The translations under genes were made by a program, and so were the position numbers. This document shows, piece by piece, positions 8,261 through 17,470 of a DNA stretch of 64,000 bases. The notes beneath the pieces are model-generated. The model did not search any database, was not told the origin of the DNA, and was given only the letters and a program-made list of their open reading frames with translations. This stretch comes from Nostoc sp. NIES-4103. GTDB lineage: Bacteria; Cyanobacteriota; Cyanobacteriia; Cyanobacteriales; Nostocaceae. The stretch is from contig NZ_AP018288.1 of NCBI RefSeq assembly GCF_002368335.1, positions 4,321,628 to 4,385,627 on the forward strand, given 5' to 3'. Within the stretch, counting starts at the first letter, position 1; each line of letters opens with the position of its first letter.

Positions 8261-10903
8261 ATGAAAACACAGCGATTTTTTCAGTCTTTGACCCGGCAAT
8301 TGACTCACTGGCGACGATGGTACAAAGCATTACGCCATAAAAAACAGTTGCTTGGGGCAATGAAAAGTGAAAGTGCCAACAAGCGACGCAGGAGACTGAA
8401 GAGGGATGTGTTTAGCTATGTGCTTATATATATATTAAAAAAAATCAGCGCCAACAGCGAACACCAAAAACGAGAAATAGCCCTAGGCTCAATGACAAAA
8501 TCGCTCAAAACTCAGGCTGGAATTGATAGATCAGGTTGCAGCTGGGTTCATGAGCAGCGTTTCACCGTCGTTTTAGCGATCGCAATAGTATCTCTCACAG
8601 GTGTAATGGGGCATAAATTGTACAACCAACCCCAACTGAAAGTGGGAACTCGCGCACCAGAGACAATTAAAGCACCCTACACTGCTATCATCGAAGATAA
8701 AAGAGAAACTGAAGCCCAGCGTAAAGCTGTCAGTAATAATTCTTTAACAGTTTTGATGATTGATGTAGGAGCCACTGAAAAAATCAATCAAAACTTGCAA
8801 CAGCTTCTGGATTTGGGCAATGAAATTCGTACCACTGCCGGGTCTTTTCCTTTTTTTGACACTTCAATTTTATCTGTTTATATCCAACATTATCTTCGTT
8901 CTTGTTCTGCTTTGGAATGGCAAGCACTACTGGCAACTCTAGAAAATAACAGCAAACAAAAGTTAGGATTATTACTTCCAAAGCAGCTTCTTAGAGGCTT
9001 GCAGGAAAATTATTTCCACTCCCAATTGCCCACTCCCAACTCCCAATTCCCGACTCAAAAAACAGACTTTACTCAAGCAGTAGCAGAATTAGAAGCTTAC
9101 CGCACCACGACTTCACAACAAAATTTGTCATCACTCATTGCCCAAATCTCCCAAGCACGCCAAGCATACGCCCAAGCCAGCGCTCAACTTCTACAGCCAG
9201 AGATTACAAACTCAGACAACTCGGAGATAGTTTATAGCGAAACTATGCTCCTAGACTTGCCAGATGATGAGTGGGCAAAAACACAAACGGGAATTCGCCA
9301 GAGTGCAGAACGGATGCTCACTCAAGGTATTCCCCACGGGCTACCACAAACCATTTTACGCAATGCAGTCAGTTTACAAGTACAAGGGTTTGTACCAAAA
9401 AATGCCGAACCATTGGCAACTAAACTGTTATTGGCTGTGCTGCAACCGAATTTGAAACAAGATGAAGAACAAACCAAACAACAAGCATTAAAGGCTGCTG
9501 CTGGGGTGACACCCGTGATGGTGCAAGTGCAGCAAGGTGAGGTGATTGTTACCAAAGGAAAGCTGATAACTGCTTGGCGCTTTGAGGTATTGGAGCATTA
9601 TCAACTGATTCGCCGGGAGAACAACTGGCTGGAGTTGGCGAAGCTAGCAGGATTTGTGACGATCGCAATTGGCATTTTTGTCTGGGTTGAAAAACAAAAT
9701 AAGTCCCAATTGCGGCAACGCGATCGCTTGTTGGTACTGCTGTTGACTCTGAGTACACCAGGTGTCATCGCAATGGGTATACAATATACGACTTGGAGCG
9801 GGGTTGGTTTGTTGTTGGGTAGCTTCTACGGCCGTACTTTGGGTATAACTGTTGTTGTACTGCTGTTGTTATTGCTACCCATCAGTATGGAAGTCAGCAT
9901 AATCGGGCTTTTGGCTGGTGCAGCAGGAGGAATACTAGGCAGTTGCATAGCCCAAAGACTGCGATCGCGCGAGGAACTGGCACTATTAGGTATTGCCATA
10001 GCTTTTACTCAGGGCGGTATTTACCTGATTGCCAAGCTGATAGTTGGTGCGGCATTTGGAGCAGGCTGGTATCTTGTACTTCAAGAAGCAGGGTTATTTG
10101 CTCTATCTGGCTTAGTCTGGAGTATTGTAGCCTTGGGCTTGAGTCCTTACTTGGAACAACTATTTGATTTAGTTACCCCCATTCGCTTGGCAGAACTGGC
10201 TAATCCCAATCGCCCCTTGTTAAAACGACTCGCCACCCAAACCCCTGGAACCTTTCAACACACCCTATTTGTGTCTACCCTTGCCGAAGCTGCTGCCAAA
10301 AAATTGCAATGTAATGTGGAATTGGTTAGGGCTGGGACATTATATCATGATATTGGTAAAATGCACGACCCCCTCAGCTTTATTGAAAATCAAATGGGGG
10401 GGCCGAATAAACACGACACAGAAATTAATGACCCTTGGAAGAGTGCAGAAATTATTAAAAAGCACGTAACTGAAGGGTTAGTGATGGCACGGAAACACCA
10501 TTTGCCTACAGCGATTCAAGCTTTTATTCCTGAACATCAGGGAACAATGGCGATCGCCTATTTTTATCACCAAGCACAGCAAATGGCACAGGCAGACCCT
10601 AGCATCACAGTAGACGAGGCCGATTTTCGCTACGATGGGCCGATTCCCCAATCGCGGGAAACAGCAATTGTGATGTTAGCAGACTCATGCGAAGCAGCGT
10701 TGCGATCGCTCAAAGACAGCACACCAGAACAAGCATTAACAATGCTGAATAATATTTTGCGTGCCCGATGGCAAGACAATCAAATGGTAGATTCTGGACT
10801 AACGCGGGATGAAATGACCGAAATTGCCCAAATTTTTGTCGAAGTTTGGCAGCAATTCCATCACAAACGCATTGCTTATCCCAAGTTGAAGCCTAAGGGT
10901 TAG
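8261..10903 (+). CDS. HD-family phosphohydrolase with 7TM domain (PgpH/YqfF type)
   Basis: This integral membrane phosphodiesterase belongs to a family (7TM-7TMR_HD) whose Listeria member PgpH hydrolyses cyclic di-AMP. One N-terminal TM helix (about residues 95-115) is followed by a large extracytoplasmic region, a run of six or more TM helices (about 455-640), and a cytoplasmic HD domain with YHDIGKMHDP near residue 694 and a downstream PEHQG motif. The frame could open at a TTG at 8231, but ATG at 8261 is preferred. Residues about 253-265 (HSQLPTPNSQFPT) are encoded by a copy of the intergenic CCCAATTCCC-type repeat (9018-9055), apparently inserted in frame. Confidence 0.92.
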   Translation: MKTQRFFQSLTRQLTHWRRWYKALRHKKQLLGAMKSESANKRRRRLKRDVFSYVLIYILKKISANSEHQKREIALGSMTKSLKTQAGIDRSGCSWVHEQRFTVVLAIAIVSLTGVMGHKLYNQPQLKVGTRAPETIKAPYTAIIEDKRETEAQRKAVSNNSLTVLMIDVGATEKINQNLQQLLDLGNEIRTTAGSFPFFDTSILSVYIQHYLRSCSALEWQALLATLENNSKQKLGLLLPKQLLRGLQENYFHSQLPTPNSQFPTQKTDFTQAVAELEAYRTTTSQQNLSSLIAQISQARQAYAQASAQLLQPEITNSDNSEIVYSETMLLDLPDDEWAKTQTGIRQSAERMLTQGIPHGLPQTILRNAVSLQVQGFVPKNAEPLATKLLLAVLQPNLKQDEEQTKQQALKAAAGVTPVMVQVQQGEVIVTKGKLITAWRFEVLEHYQLIRRENNWLELAKLAGFVTIAIGIFVWVEKQNKSQLRQRDRLLVLLLTLSTPGVIAMGIQYTTWSGVGLLLGSFYGRTLGITVVVLLLLLLPISMEVSIIGLLAGAAGGILGSCIAQRLRSREELALLGIAIAFTQGGIYLIAKLIVGAAFGAGWYLVLQEAGLFALSGLVWSIVALGLSPYLEQLFDLVTPIRLAELANPNRPLLKRLATQTPGTFQHTLFVSTLAEAAAKKLQCNVELVRAGTLYHDIGKMHDPLSFIENQMGGPNKHDTEINDPWKSAEIIKKHVTEGLVMARKHHLPTAIQAFIPEHQGTMAIAYFYHQAQQMAQADPSITVDEADFRYDGPIPQSRETAIVMLADSCEAALRSLKDSTPEQALTMLNNILRARWQDNQMVDSGLTRDEMTEIAQIFVEVWQQFHHKRIAYPKLKPKG

Positions 10904-10904
10904 G

Positions 10905-11032
10905 GATTGGGGACTGGGGACTGGGGACTAGGGATTGGGGACTAGGGACTGGGGACTAGGAAACAATTTAGTTGATACTTTAGTATTTCTTCTTAATCCC
11001 CAATACCCAATCCCCAATCCCTATTCCCCAAT
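10905..11032. repeat. GGGGACT/CCCCAAT degenerate heptamer repeat with inverted halves
   Basis: Tandem GGGGACTGGGGACTAGGGATT units (about 10910-10958) are followed after an AT spacer by CCCCAATACCCAATCCCC units (about 10998-11030). The halves can fold into a long imperfect hairpin between two convergent genes and may act as a bidirectional 3' end. It overlaps the last codons of the TetR gene. Confidence 0.7.
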
Positions 11033-11677
11033 ACTTCGTACTCCAGCCAAAATAAAATTAATTGCCTGTTGAGTATGCTGTTCAATCATTTCTGGACTCA
11101 GCAGTTGTAAATCTGGTCTAGTATGTTTGATGTTTTCGTAAGCGTTGAAGTATAAATTACAAACCCCAATAATATGCAGGGTGGTGAGAAATGGATCGAG
11201 TTGACGAAAACAATTTTCTGCCATGCCTCTTTCTAAAATTTTGATCAGATACGCAAAATTTTCTTGCCAATTCCCCTGTTTGAAATACTTTCCTTGATTT
11301 TGGTTGGCTTCTTGAAACCAAAGCATCCCCCGGTGCGGGTGTGCAGCTTCGTAAGCGATCGCTTCTTTGACCAGTATTTTTAAGGCTTCTTCTGGGGGGA
11401 ACTGATCCAGATTTAGCTGTTTAAATCCTTCGTGCATTTCCACGGCAGGACGTTGCAAAACAGCTTGATATAGTCCTTCCTTGCTTTGGAAGTAGTAATA
11501 AATCATCGCTGTGGTGACACCTGCACCTTTAGCGATCGCCTCTGTCCGCGCCCCACTCAGTCCTCGTCTGGCAAACTCTGCTTCTGCTGCATCCAGAATC
11601 TGCTTTTTCGTTGCCTCTGCATCACGCACTTGACGCGGTTTGTTAAATGTAAGTTTTGATTGCGTTGAACGACCCAC
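11021..11677 (-). CDS. TetR/AcrR-family transcriptional regulator
   Basis: This 218-aa protein has a TetR-type N-terminal helix-turn-helix (KKQILDAAEAEFARRGLSGARTEAIA, then GVTTAMIYYYFQSKEGLYQAVL, residues about 24-76). The C-terminal ligand-binding domain resembles the type found in regulators of fatty-acid or stress genes. GTG start at 11677 with GGAG just upstream. It is divergent from the Rieske oxygenase gene, and two palindromic sites lie between them, so it most likely represses itself and that oxygenase. The C-terminus (LAGVRSIGE) runs into the repeat. Confidence 0.9.
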   Translation of the reverse strand: MGRSTQSKLTFNKPRQVRDAEATKKQILDAAEAEFARRGLSGARTEAIAKGAGVTTAMIYYYFQSKEGLYQAVLQRPAVEMHEGFKQLNLDQFPPEEALKILVKEAIAYEAAHPHRGMLWFQEANQNQGKYFKQGNWQENFAYLIKILERGMAENCFRQLDPFLTTLHIIGVCNLYFNAYENIKHTRPDLQLLSPEMIEQHTQQAINFILAGVRSIGE

Positions 11678-11707
11678 GGTTCTCCATCTGAATCACCAAA
11701 ATATCTT

Positions 11708-11784
11708 AACTAAAAAATTGGTTAGTAGTTGACACGGAAGATAAAATTGATTAGATTAATAACTAACTAAAAAATTAGTTAGTT
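11708..11784. promoter_or_regulatory. Paired palindromic operators in the TetR/Rieske divergent promoter
   Basis: Bases 11761-11784 form a perfect inverted repeat, AACTAACTAA-AAAA-TTAGTTAGTT (10-bp arms, 4-bp spacer). A second, imperfect site with the same core (AACTAA-AAAA-TTGGTTAG) lies at about 11708-11725. Arm size and symmetry are normal for TetR dimers. One site is nearer each gene, which suggests both promoters are controlled. Confidence 0.75.
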
Positions 11785-11831
11785 AATTGCCAACAGTCAT
11801 CACTCAACAACTTAAATAGTTTAGAGGCAAC

Positions 11832-12785
11832 ATGAAACCAATTTTACCTGGTGCGCCTTGGTTGATTGCTCACAGATCAATGCTGGGAGTAAATAAACCG
11901 CATAAAATCACCCTGAATGGACAGGATTATGTTATTTGGCAAAACCAAAAAGGAGAATTATTTGCCATCGATAATATTTGTCCACATATGCAAGCACCTC
12001 TATCAGATGGTTGGATATGTAAAGACAGAGATACTATTGCATGTCCTTTTCATGCACTAGAATTTGATGGACAAGGTAGACTTTATCGAGAAAATAAAAA
12101 GGATACTCAACCAATTATCAAGCAATTAGAGCTAATAGTTAGCAATGATTGCATTTGGACATATGCCGGATTTGAGCCAAGATTACCCATTCCAGAATTG
12201 CATCAAAGAATAGTAGATGAATATGAATTTATCGGGGTGACTGGGGAAAAAAGTATTCAGGGTGACTTTTTGAGTAACATAATGGTTAACTATGACTATA
12301 ACCACCAAAATGGTACTCATAAAGAACTGTTTAGAATCACCTCTTGTAATGTTACTTCCTTTGAACATCAAGGATATTATGCCACAGTCAAACAAGAAGT
12401 TAAAAGAGCTAAAAATACGCTAGGAGAAATTATTAAAAATCCTGCTATGGGAATTATTCCCAAAACTCTGAATAATATGCTTGAATATGCTTTTCCTTCA
12501 ACTACAGTTGTATTTGCCGAATCACCTATTGGTAGTATTGCTCAAACTCACATTCTTTACCCTGAAACAGAAAACAGAACTAAAACATTTATTTTGTTTT
12601 ATGCAAAAGCCATTAATCCTCTGATGAAATTGTTGTTTAAAAAATCATTTTTGTCAGCCGCAGCGACAATTATTGAACAGGATAGTACCATGATTGAAAG
12701 CTTATATCCCCGTGAAAAGCCAAAAATTAGGCTACCAAATGAAGAGATTATGTTCTATGCAGAAAAACTCTACCGCGATTGGTAA
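11832..12785 (+). CDS. Rieske [2Fe-2S] aromatic-ring-hydroxylating-type oxygenase
   Basis: This 317-aa protein has an N-terminal Rieske domain with CPHMQAPLSDG (about residues 50-60) and CPFHALEF (about 71-78), giving the C-x-H...C-x2-H cluster ligands. The C-terminal half contains NYDYNHQNGTHKELF (about 154-168), with the His/Asp-type mononuclear iron site expected of a Rieske oxygenase alpha subunit. The substrate is unknown; relatives act on aromatic compounds or carotenoid- and chlorophyll-like ligands. AGAGG precedes the ATG. Control by the divergent TetR protein is likely. Base composition is more AT-rich than its neighbours. Confidence 0.85.
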   Translation: MKPILPGAPWLIAHRSMLGVNKPHKITLNGQDYVIWQNQKGELFAIDNICPHMQAPLSDGWICKDRDTIACPFHALEFDGQGRLYRENKKDTQPIIKQLELIVSNDCIWTYAGFEPRLPIPELHQRIVDEYEFIGVTGEKSIQGDFLSNIMVNYDYNHQNGTHKELFRITSCNVTSFEHQGYYATVKQEVKRAKNTLGEIIKNPAMGIIPKTLNNMLEYAFPSTTVVFAESPIGSIAQTHILYPETENRTKTFILFYAKAINPLMKLLFKKSFLSAAATIIEQDSTMIESLYPREKPKIRLPNEEIMFYAEKLYRDW

Positions 12786-12787
12786 TA

Positions 12788-12836
12788 GTAATTCGTAATT
12801 CGTAATTCGTAATTCGTAATTCGTAATTCGTAATTA
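12788..12836. repeat. STRR heptamer array (GTAATTC)x7
   Basis: Seven GTAATTC units, the last reading GTAATTA, begin 3 nt after the stop of the Rieske gene. The same heptamer recurs at 28726, 29528, 31543 and 32165. Confidence 0.95.
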
Positions 12837-12880
12837 ACCTGAGTTTTTTCTTTTACAATCATTTTTCAAATTGGTATCAA

Positions 12881-13249
12881 TTAAGATTCGCCATACTCCA
12901 TACCGTTAGCCTCCGCATAACGATGCATAAATCGCATAAATCGCTGCCAATGTTCATCCTGCTCAATTTCAAATTTGCACTCCACCCGCTGTAGTTCATC
13001 ACCTTCATCTCCTCCAAAAATGAATCGAGTAGAAGAAGGAGTGACATTAATTTCACCTTCTTCATCAGTTAATAGCATGGAATTCAAAGATGGTTTCGTG
13101 AAGCTATTAAATCCTGATAAAGCTTCTAATTGATTGAATATCATCAATACTATACGTTTATCAGTACGGACTTCACGTCGCAAACTGACATTACTTAGTT
13201 CTTCAAAAATGCCTGCAAAAAACTGAATTGAAGGGGTGGTAGATGTCAT
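12881..13249 (-). CDS. psb28-2: Photosystem II assembly factor Psb28 paralogue (Psb28-2)
   Basis: This 122-aa protein has the Psb28 signature: IQFFAGIFEELSNVSLRR at the N-terminus, DEEGEI..PSSTRFIFGG in the middle, and the HWQRFMRFMHRYAEANGMEYGES C-terminus (in pieces). The ELSNVSLRR N-terminus and IFGGDEGDEL segment fit the second cyanobacterial paralogue (Psb28-2) better than classical Psb28. Psb28 proteins bind CP47-containing PSII assembly intermediates on the cytoplasmic side of the thylakoid. The gene is monocistronic and convergent with the Rieske gene. Confidence 0.88.
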   Translation of the reverse strand: MTSTTPSIQFFAGIFEELSNVSLRREVRTDKRIVLMIFNQLEALSGFNSFTKPSLNSMLLTDEEGEINVTPSSTRFIFGGDEGDELQRVECKFEIEQDEHWQRFMRFMHRYAEANGMEYGES

Positions 13250-13415
13250 AAGTAAAGTTGCATATATACAGCAGTTTTCCTTGGGATGAAATACAAAAGC
13301 TACAGGTTTTGAGGTAGGAGGTAAGAGGTAGGAATTATTCTCTTATACCATTTCACGAAATTCTTGATAACAGTTCACTCCCTGTGCTTCCCCAGCTTCC
13401 CCTGCTCCCCTGCTC

Positions 13416-15032
13416 CTATCTTGGTGGATAATATTGTGGATTCATAACAGGCGATTGATAACCGGTTGCAGGCATAGTATTGGGTATGGGACTAGTTATA
13501 ACTGGAGGCTGATAAATGTTCATAGGTACAGTAGTCGTGGTTCCGTTGGGTACGGGAGTATTGATTACTGGAGATTGATAATTAATTGGGGGCGCAGTTA
13601 TTGTAGGATTGCTTGGTGTAACAGCAGTTTGGTTGAATTGTTGGTAAGCAGCCCTAGAAATTGAGCTAATTAGTTTTTCGGCGCGGGGGTCATTATTGGG
13701 ACGTTGTACCATCACCGCAGCTATATAGCGCTTACCTGTGGGAGTATCAATTATACCTGTATCTGCCAGCATTGTGCCAATATCGCCCGTTTTGTGGTAT
13801 ATTCTTGCGCCTGCCCCCAAACCAGATGGCAGGAGGTTGTCTCTTGCTGTGCGACGCATAATATCTAGCATCAGATCGCGCGATCGCATACTCACGAAAT
13901 TTCCTTGATTTAGCATAGCCATCAAATTGGCTAATTCTCTGGGGCTAGTGGTGTTTGTCCCTTGTAAATCTGGAAGCTGATTGCGAATCACTGTGGTTGT
14001 CAATCCCCAACTGCGGAAGCGCTGATTCAGGGCATCCATACCTCCTAGCCTGGCAATCAGCATATTTGTTGCCGTGTTATCGCTGATTGTAATCATTTTA
14101 GTGGCAACTTCCAGGGCATTGTACTGGGTGCCCACTGGTTTGTATTGCATTTGTCCAGAACCACCAGCTACCATATCTTGTTGCATGGTGAGCATTTCAT
14201 CCAGTCGAATTTTCCCGGCATCGACTTCTTGGAAAAAGGCAACCAGAATTGGTACTTTAATTGTGCTAGCAGCAGGAAAACTAGCAGTACTATTCACATC
14301 TACGTAACTGCCTGTATCTAAATCGACTAAGAAAACTCCTGGTGAGAGATTTGGGTTTGCTGCCACCAAATTCTGCACAGCATCTTTTAAAGGAGTAATT
14401 TCTTGGGATAAGTATAAACTTGTACCTGCAACTAAAGCACTGGGGGTCGGTTGTGGCTGGGCTTGACCAACCTTATTAGTATTAGATTGGGCTGAAGGTA
14501 CCACAGTCATGCGACTAGCAGGGTCTAAGACTGACAACAGTGTACCGACAATGGCCCCCATGCCAACTCCGACAATCAATAACCTCAAAGCATACAACAA
14601 AGTTCTGGCCATGGGCTTTAACCGCGTCTTGCGTGACACTCGTCTGGCTATCTTTTGCACTGGCTGCTTTTGCACTCGCACTGTCTTCAACTGTACAGTG
14701 TTGTTTGAGGGAGGAATCTTGCCCTTGACATGAGGGATTGGTTTGACTGCTGTTGGCATCATGACGCCTGCTTTTGACTTGCGGGCGCCAGCACCAACTG
14801 GGGGAGGGGTAACAACATGATTATTTACCCGCACCAGCGCTGTTTCCCCTGCGGGAGTTCGCTGGGGCTGTTTGGGTTTGGCTTTTTTGCGTTCTACTTT
14901 TTGGACTTTAGGCGATCGCTGGCGGCGGTTTGGGGGTTGACGCCGCGAGAAAGCTGTTAGTTTGTCACCCGATTCTGACACTACTACTCCTTGTGACCCA
15001 CTTGACTTTTTCCTTGCAGACTCCCGACCCAA
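13416..15032 (-). CDS. Membrane-anchored serine hydrolase of the class A beta-lactamase fold
   Basis: This 538-aa protein has a long basic Pro/Lys-rich cytoplasmic N-terminus (1-140) and one TM helix (about 147-168, LLYALRLLIVGVGMGAIVG). The beta-lactamase2-type domain shows SxxK (STIK, about 254), SDN (about 314) and KTG (about 412). The tail is Pro/Asn/Thr-rich with three PPVI/SPVI-type repeats (about 470-538). It may be a beta-lactamase-related peptidoglycan enzyme or a true beta-lactamase; substrate cannot be read. The start is TTG at 15032, fixed by AGGAG 7 nt upstream. Confidence 0.85.
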   Translation of the reverse strand: MGRESARKKSSGSQGVVVSESGDKLTAFSRRQPPNRRQRSPKVQKVERKKAKPKQPQRTPAGETALVRVNNHVVTPPPVGAGARKSKAGVMMPTAVKPIPHVKGKIPPSNNTVQLKTVRVQKQPVQKIARRVSRKTRLKPMARTLLYALRLLIVGVGMGAIVGTLLSVLDPASRMTVVPSAQSNTNKVGQAQPQPTPSALVAGTSLYLSQEITPLKDAVQNLVAANPNLSPGVFLVDLDTGSYVDVNSTASFPAASTIKVPILVAFFQEVDAGKIRLDEMLTMQQDMVAGGSGQMQYKPVGTQYNALEVATKMITISDNTATNMLIARLGGMDALNQRFRSWGLTTTVIRNQLPDLQGTNTTSPRELANLMAMLNQGNFVSMRSRDLMLDIMRRTARDNLLPSGLGAGARIYHKTGDIGTMLADTGIIDTPTGKRYIAAVMVQRPNNDPRAEKLISSISRAAYQQFNQTAVTPSNPTITAPPINYQSPVINTPVPNGTTTTVPMNIYQPPVITSPIPNTMPATGYQSPVMNPQYYPPR

Positions 15033-15149
15033 TACTCACTCCTGAAGCAGCTTGATGCGGAAATCACTTTTTGCTACTCGGTAGCCGTTTCGTGTTTAGT
15101 TTAAGCCATATTATCTGGTTTGGGGAGATGATTGCGTAAATATTAAAAT

Positions 15150-15266
15150 TTGGGGAATGGGGACTGGGTAATGGGTAATGGGTAATGGGTACTGGGGACT
15201 AGGGACTGGGGACTGGGTAATAAATTCTTCTCAATACCCCATGCCCCATGCCCCATGCCCAATGCC
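15150..15266. repeat. GGGTAAT/GGGGACT and CCCCATG heptamer repeats
   Basis: GGGTAATGGGTAATGGG and GGGGACTAGGGACTGGGG units (about 15155-15220) are followed by CCCCATGCCCCATGCCC units (15236-15266). The complementary halves can form a hairpin next to the 3' end of the TrmH-type gene. Confidence 0.75.
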
Positions 15267-15268
15267 CT

Positions 15269-15997
15269 TTATTCATTATTATGATTGCTTAATGCCCATT
15301 CTACTTGGCGTAAAATTCCTCGTAGCATTGCTACTTCTGTTGTTTGCAGGTGGGCGCGATTATACAGTTGGCGGAATTTTTCCATGCGACTGGCTGCGGT
15401 ATGGGGATACAGATAACCAATTTGCAATAGTAGTGATTCTAATTGCTGATAGTATACTTCCACAAGTTCTAAAGGTGCGTATTCAATTTCACTTGGGGTT
15501 GGTGTTTGGGGTGGTATACATTGGGCGAGTTCGTAGCAACATAAAGCTACAGCTGTAGCCAAATTCAGGGATGGATAATTTTGATTTGTGGGAATACGGA
15601 CAAACCGCTGGGCATAATTTAATTCTTCATTACTTAATCCCCGGTCTTCCCTACCAAAAATCAAGGCTGCGGGTTGACCTGGTGATTCTAGTAACCAAGG
15701 TAGTGCTGTGCGGGGATTTTCTAAGGGTATTTGCCAATCATGCATACGCCCAGTTGTGGCGATCGCTCGAATACATCCCTGCAAGGCAGCTGGTAATCTA
15801 TCTACTATGACCGCAGATTCTAAAACGTCTTTGGCGTGGACTGCCATTTTCATCGCTTCCGCTGATAGCGGGTCGCATTGGGGGTTGACTAATATTAGTT
15901 GATGTAGCCCGAAATTTTTCATTGCCCGTGCGATCGCACCCACGTTGAGAGGGCCAGCTGGTTCCACCAAGACAATTCTTACCCCAGCCAATCCCAT
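15269..15997 (-). CDS. SpoU/TrmH-family RNA 2'-O-methyltransferase (TrmJ-like)
   Basis: This 242-aa SPOUT enzyme methylates a tRNA or rRNA ribose using SAM. Motifs are VRIVLVEPAGPLNVGAIARAMKNFG (motif 1, residues about 5-30), ALIFGREDRGLSNEEL (motif 2) and PSLNLATAVALCCYEL (motif 3, knot region). The arrangement and C-terminal helical extension are closest to TrmJ (tRNA Cm32/Um32). The open frame runs upstream through a tRNA gene to 16174, but ATG at 15997 is chosen because GGGAGG lies 8 nt upstream. An alternative ATG at 16030 lacks this. Confidence 0.9.
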   Translation of the reverse strand: MGLAGVRIVLVEPAGPLNVGAIARAMKNFGLHQLILVNPQCDPLSAEAMKMAVHAKDVLESAVIVDRLPAALQGCIRAIATTGRMHDWQIPLENPRTALPWLLESPGQPAALIFGREDRGLSNEELNYAQRFVRIPTNQNYPSLNLATAVALCCYELAQCIPPQTPTPSEIEYAPLELVEVYYQQLESLLLQIGYLYPHTAASRMEKFRQLYNRAHLQTTEVAMLRGILRQVEWALSNHNNE

Positions 15998-16032
15998 TAT
16001 TCGCCTCCCTATATGCCCCTTGATATTCATAA

Positions 16033-16104
16033 AGCCAGCAGTCGGATTTGAACCGACGACCTTCCGATTACAAGTCGGATGCACTACCACTGTGCTATGC
16101 TGGC
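16033..16104 (-). tRNA. trnT-UGU: tRNA-Thr (anticodon UGU)
   Basis: The reverse complement folds as a cloverleaf. The acceptor is GCCAGCA/TGCTGGC, the D-arm has AGTGGTAG, the anticodon loop is CTTGTAA with anticodon TGT, and the T-arm has GTTCAAATC. CCA is not encoded. It lies just upstream of the TrmH-type gene on the same strand, so the two may share a promoter. Confidence 0.96.
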
Positions 16105-16452
16105 AAGCTTGGTGATGACTCTCAAACACCAACCGATTTCTTATTGTACCACAAATAAGTGATTTGTCTAGCAATTACTAAATTTATTTGATTGGGGTAT
16201 GCACCTAAACACCTTGGGGTAGTTTCGTCTTGTGCATGAGAAATGTGACGAAAGCGAAAAATCCATGATTTGAATCACAAAGAAAGTTGATAAATTAATA
16301 TGCATAGCAAAAGCTAATTCCATAGGACTTACGCAACCCTACACCCGATTTGATACTTGGAAAATCAGGGTTTTGGCTGTTGTTTGCGTGAGTCCTGTTC
16401 AATTTCTGGACGAAAAACAGAAATAGATAATCGTTCATCATACATCACAAGC

Positions 16453-17373
16453 ATGGCAGCATTAAGCGGACGAGATTTTTTGAGTTTGGCTGACCTCAGT
16501 CCAACGGAATTACAAGAACTCCTGCAATTGGCGACGCAATTGAAATCACAACAGTTGCAGTTGCGGTGTAACAAGGTGCTGGGTTTGTTGTTCTCTAAAG
16601 CTTCAACTCGCACAAGAGTTAGTTTTACTGTGGCGATGTACCAACTGGGTGGACAGGTAATTGACCTCAACCCCAATGTCACCCAAGTCAGTCGCGGGGA
16701 ACCTGTACAGGATACAGCAAGGGTGTTGGATCGATATTTGGATATTTTGGCAATTCGGACTTTTGCACAGCAGGAGTTAGAAATTTTTGCTGACTATGCC
16801 AAAATTCCTGTAATTAATGCGCTGACCGATTTAGAACATCCTTGTCAGGTATTGGCTGATTTATTGACGATTCAAGAAAGTTTTGGCACTCTTGCTGGCT
16901 TAAGTTTGACCTATGTGGGCGATGGTAATAATGTTGCCAATTCTCTCATGCTGGGCTGTGCTTTGGTGGGAATGAATGTTAAGATTGCCACGCCTAGTGG
17001 ATATGAGCCAAATGCTAGCATTGTCGAACAAGCACGCGCGATCGCTAATAATAAAACTGACGTAATTCTCACCCATGACCCAGAATTAGCAGCTAAGGAA
17101 GCTCATGTACTCTACACCGATGTTTGGGCAAGTATGGGACAAGAAACAGAAGCAGACGATCGCTTGCCAATTTTTCAACCTTATCAAATTTCGGAATCTT
17201 TATTAAGTCTTGCCGAACCAGAGGCAATTGTTTTACACTGCTTACCAGCACATCGTGGCGAAGAAATTACTGAAGCTGTCATTGAAGGTTCTCAATCACG
17301 AGTTTGGGAACAAGCAGAAAATCGCTTGCACGCCCAAAAAGCTTTACTGGCGAGCATTTTAGGCGCTCAATGA
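16453..17373 (+). CDS. argF: Ornithine carbamoyltransferase
   Basis: This enzyme condenses carbamoyl phosphate with ornithine to citrulline in arginine synthesis. The 306-aa protein has SKASTRTRVSF (the carbamoyl-phosphate loop STRTR, about residues 45-55), DLEHPCQVLADLLTI (HPCQ), YVGDGNNVANSL, and HCLPAHRGEEIT with the ornithine-loop Cys. The frame opens at 16357, but ATG at 16453 (MAALSGRDFLS) matches the family N-terminus. It is followed by a hairpin and then lexA. Confidence 0.97.
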   Translation: MAALSGRDFLSLADLSPTELQELLQLATQLKSQQLQLRCNKVLGLLFSKASTRTRVSFTVAMYQLGGQVIDLNPNVTQVSRGEPVQDTARVLDRYLDILAIRTFAQQELEIFADYAKIPVINALTDLEHPCQVLADLLTIQESFGTLAGLSLTYVGDGNNVANSLMLGCALVGMNVKIATPSGYEPNASIVEQARAIANNKTDVILTHDPELAAKEAHVLYTDVWASMGQETEADDRLPIFQPYQISESLLSLAEPEAIVLHCLPAHRGEEITEAVIEGSQSRVWEQAENRLHAQKALLASILGAQ

Positions 17374-17394
17374 AGCCTAAAAGCTAAAGTTTAC

Positions 17395-17429
17395 AGGATA
17401 AAGTAAAATTAAATTTCTCACTTTATCCT
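17395..17429 (+). terminator. Hairpin after argF
   Basis: AGGATAAAGT (17395-17404) and ACTTTATCCT (17420-17429) are perfect 10-bp arms around a 15-nt AT-rich loop, 22 nt past the argF stop. The following T-run is weak (TTGAGACTTCTAATTTTT), so termination may be partial. Confidence 0.6.
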
Positions 17430-17470
17430 TGAGACTTCTAATTTTTATCTTGTTATGGGAGTTTTTTTGT

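Noticed and set aside
13434..14733. Plus-strand frames inside the beta-lactamase-fold gene
   Set aside because: They are antisense shadows of the Pro/Asn-rich and Lys-rich parts of the minus-strand gene.
15998..16174. N-terminal extension of the TrmH-type gene to 16174
   Set aside because: It would run through the tRNA-Thr gene, has no ribosome site, and the ATG at 15997 has a strong GGGAGG.
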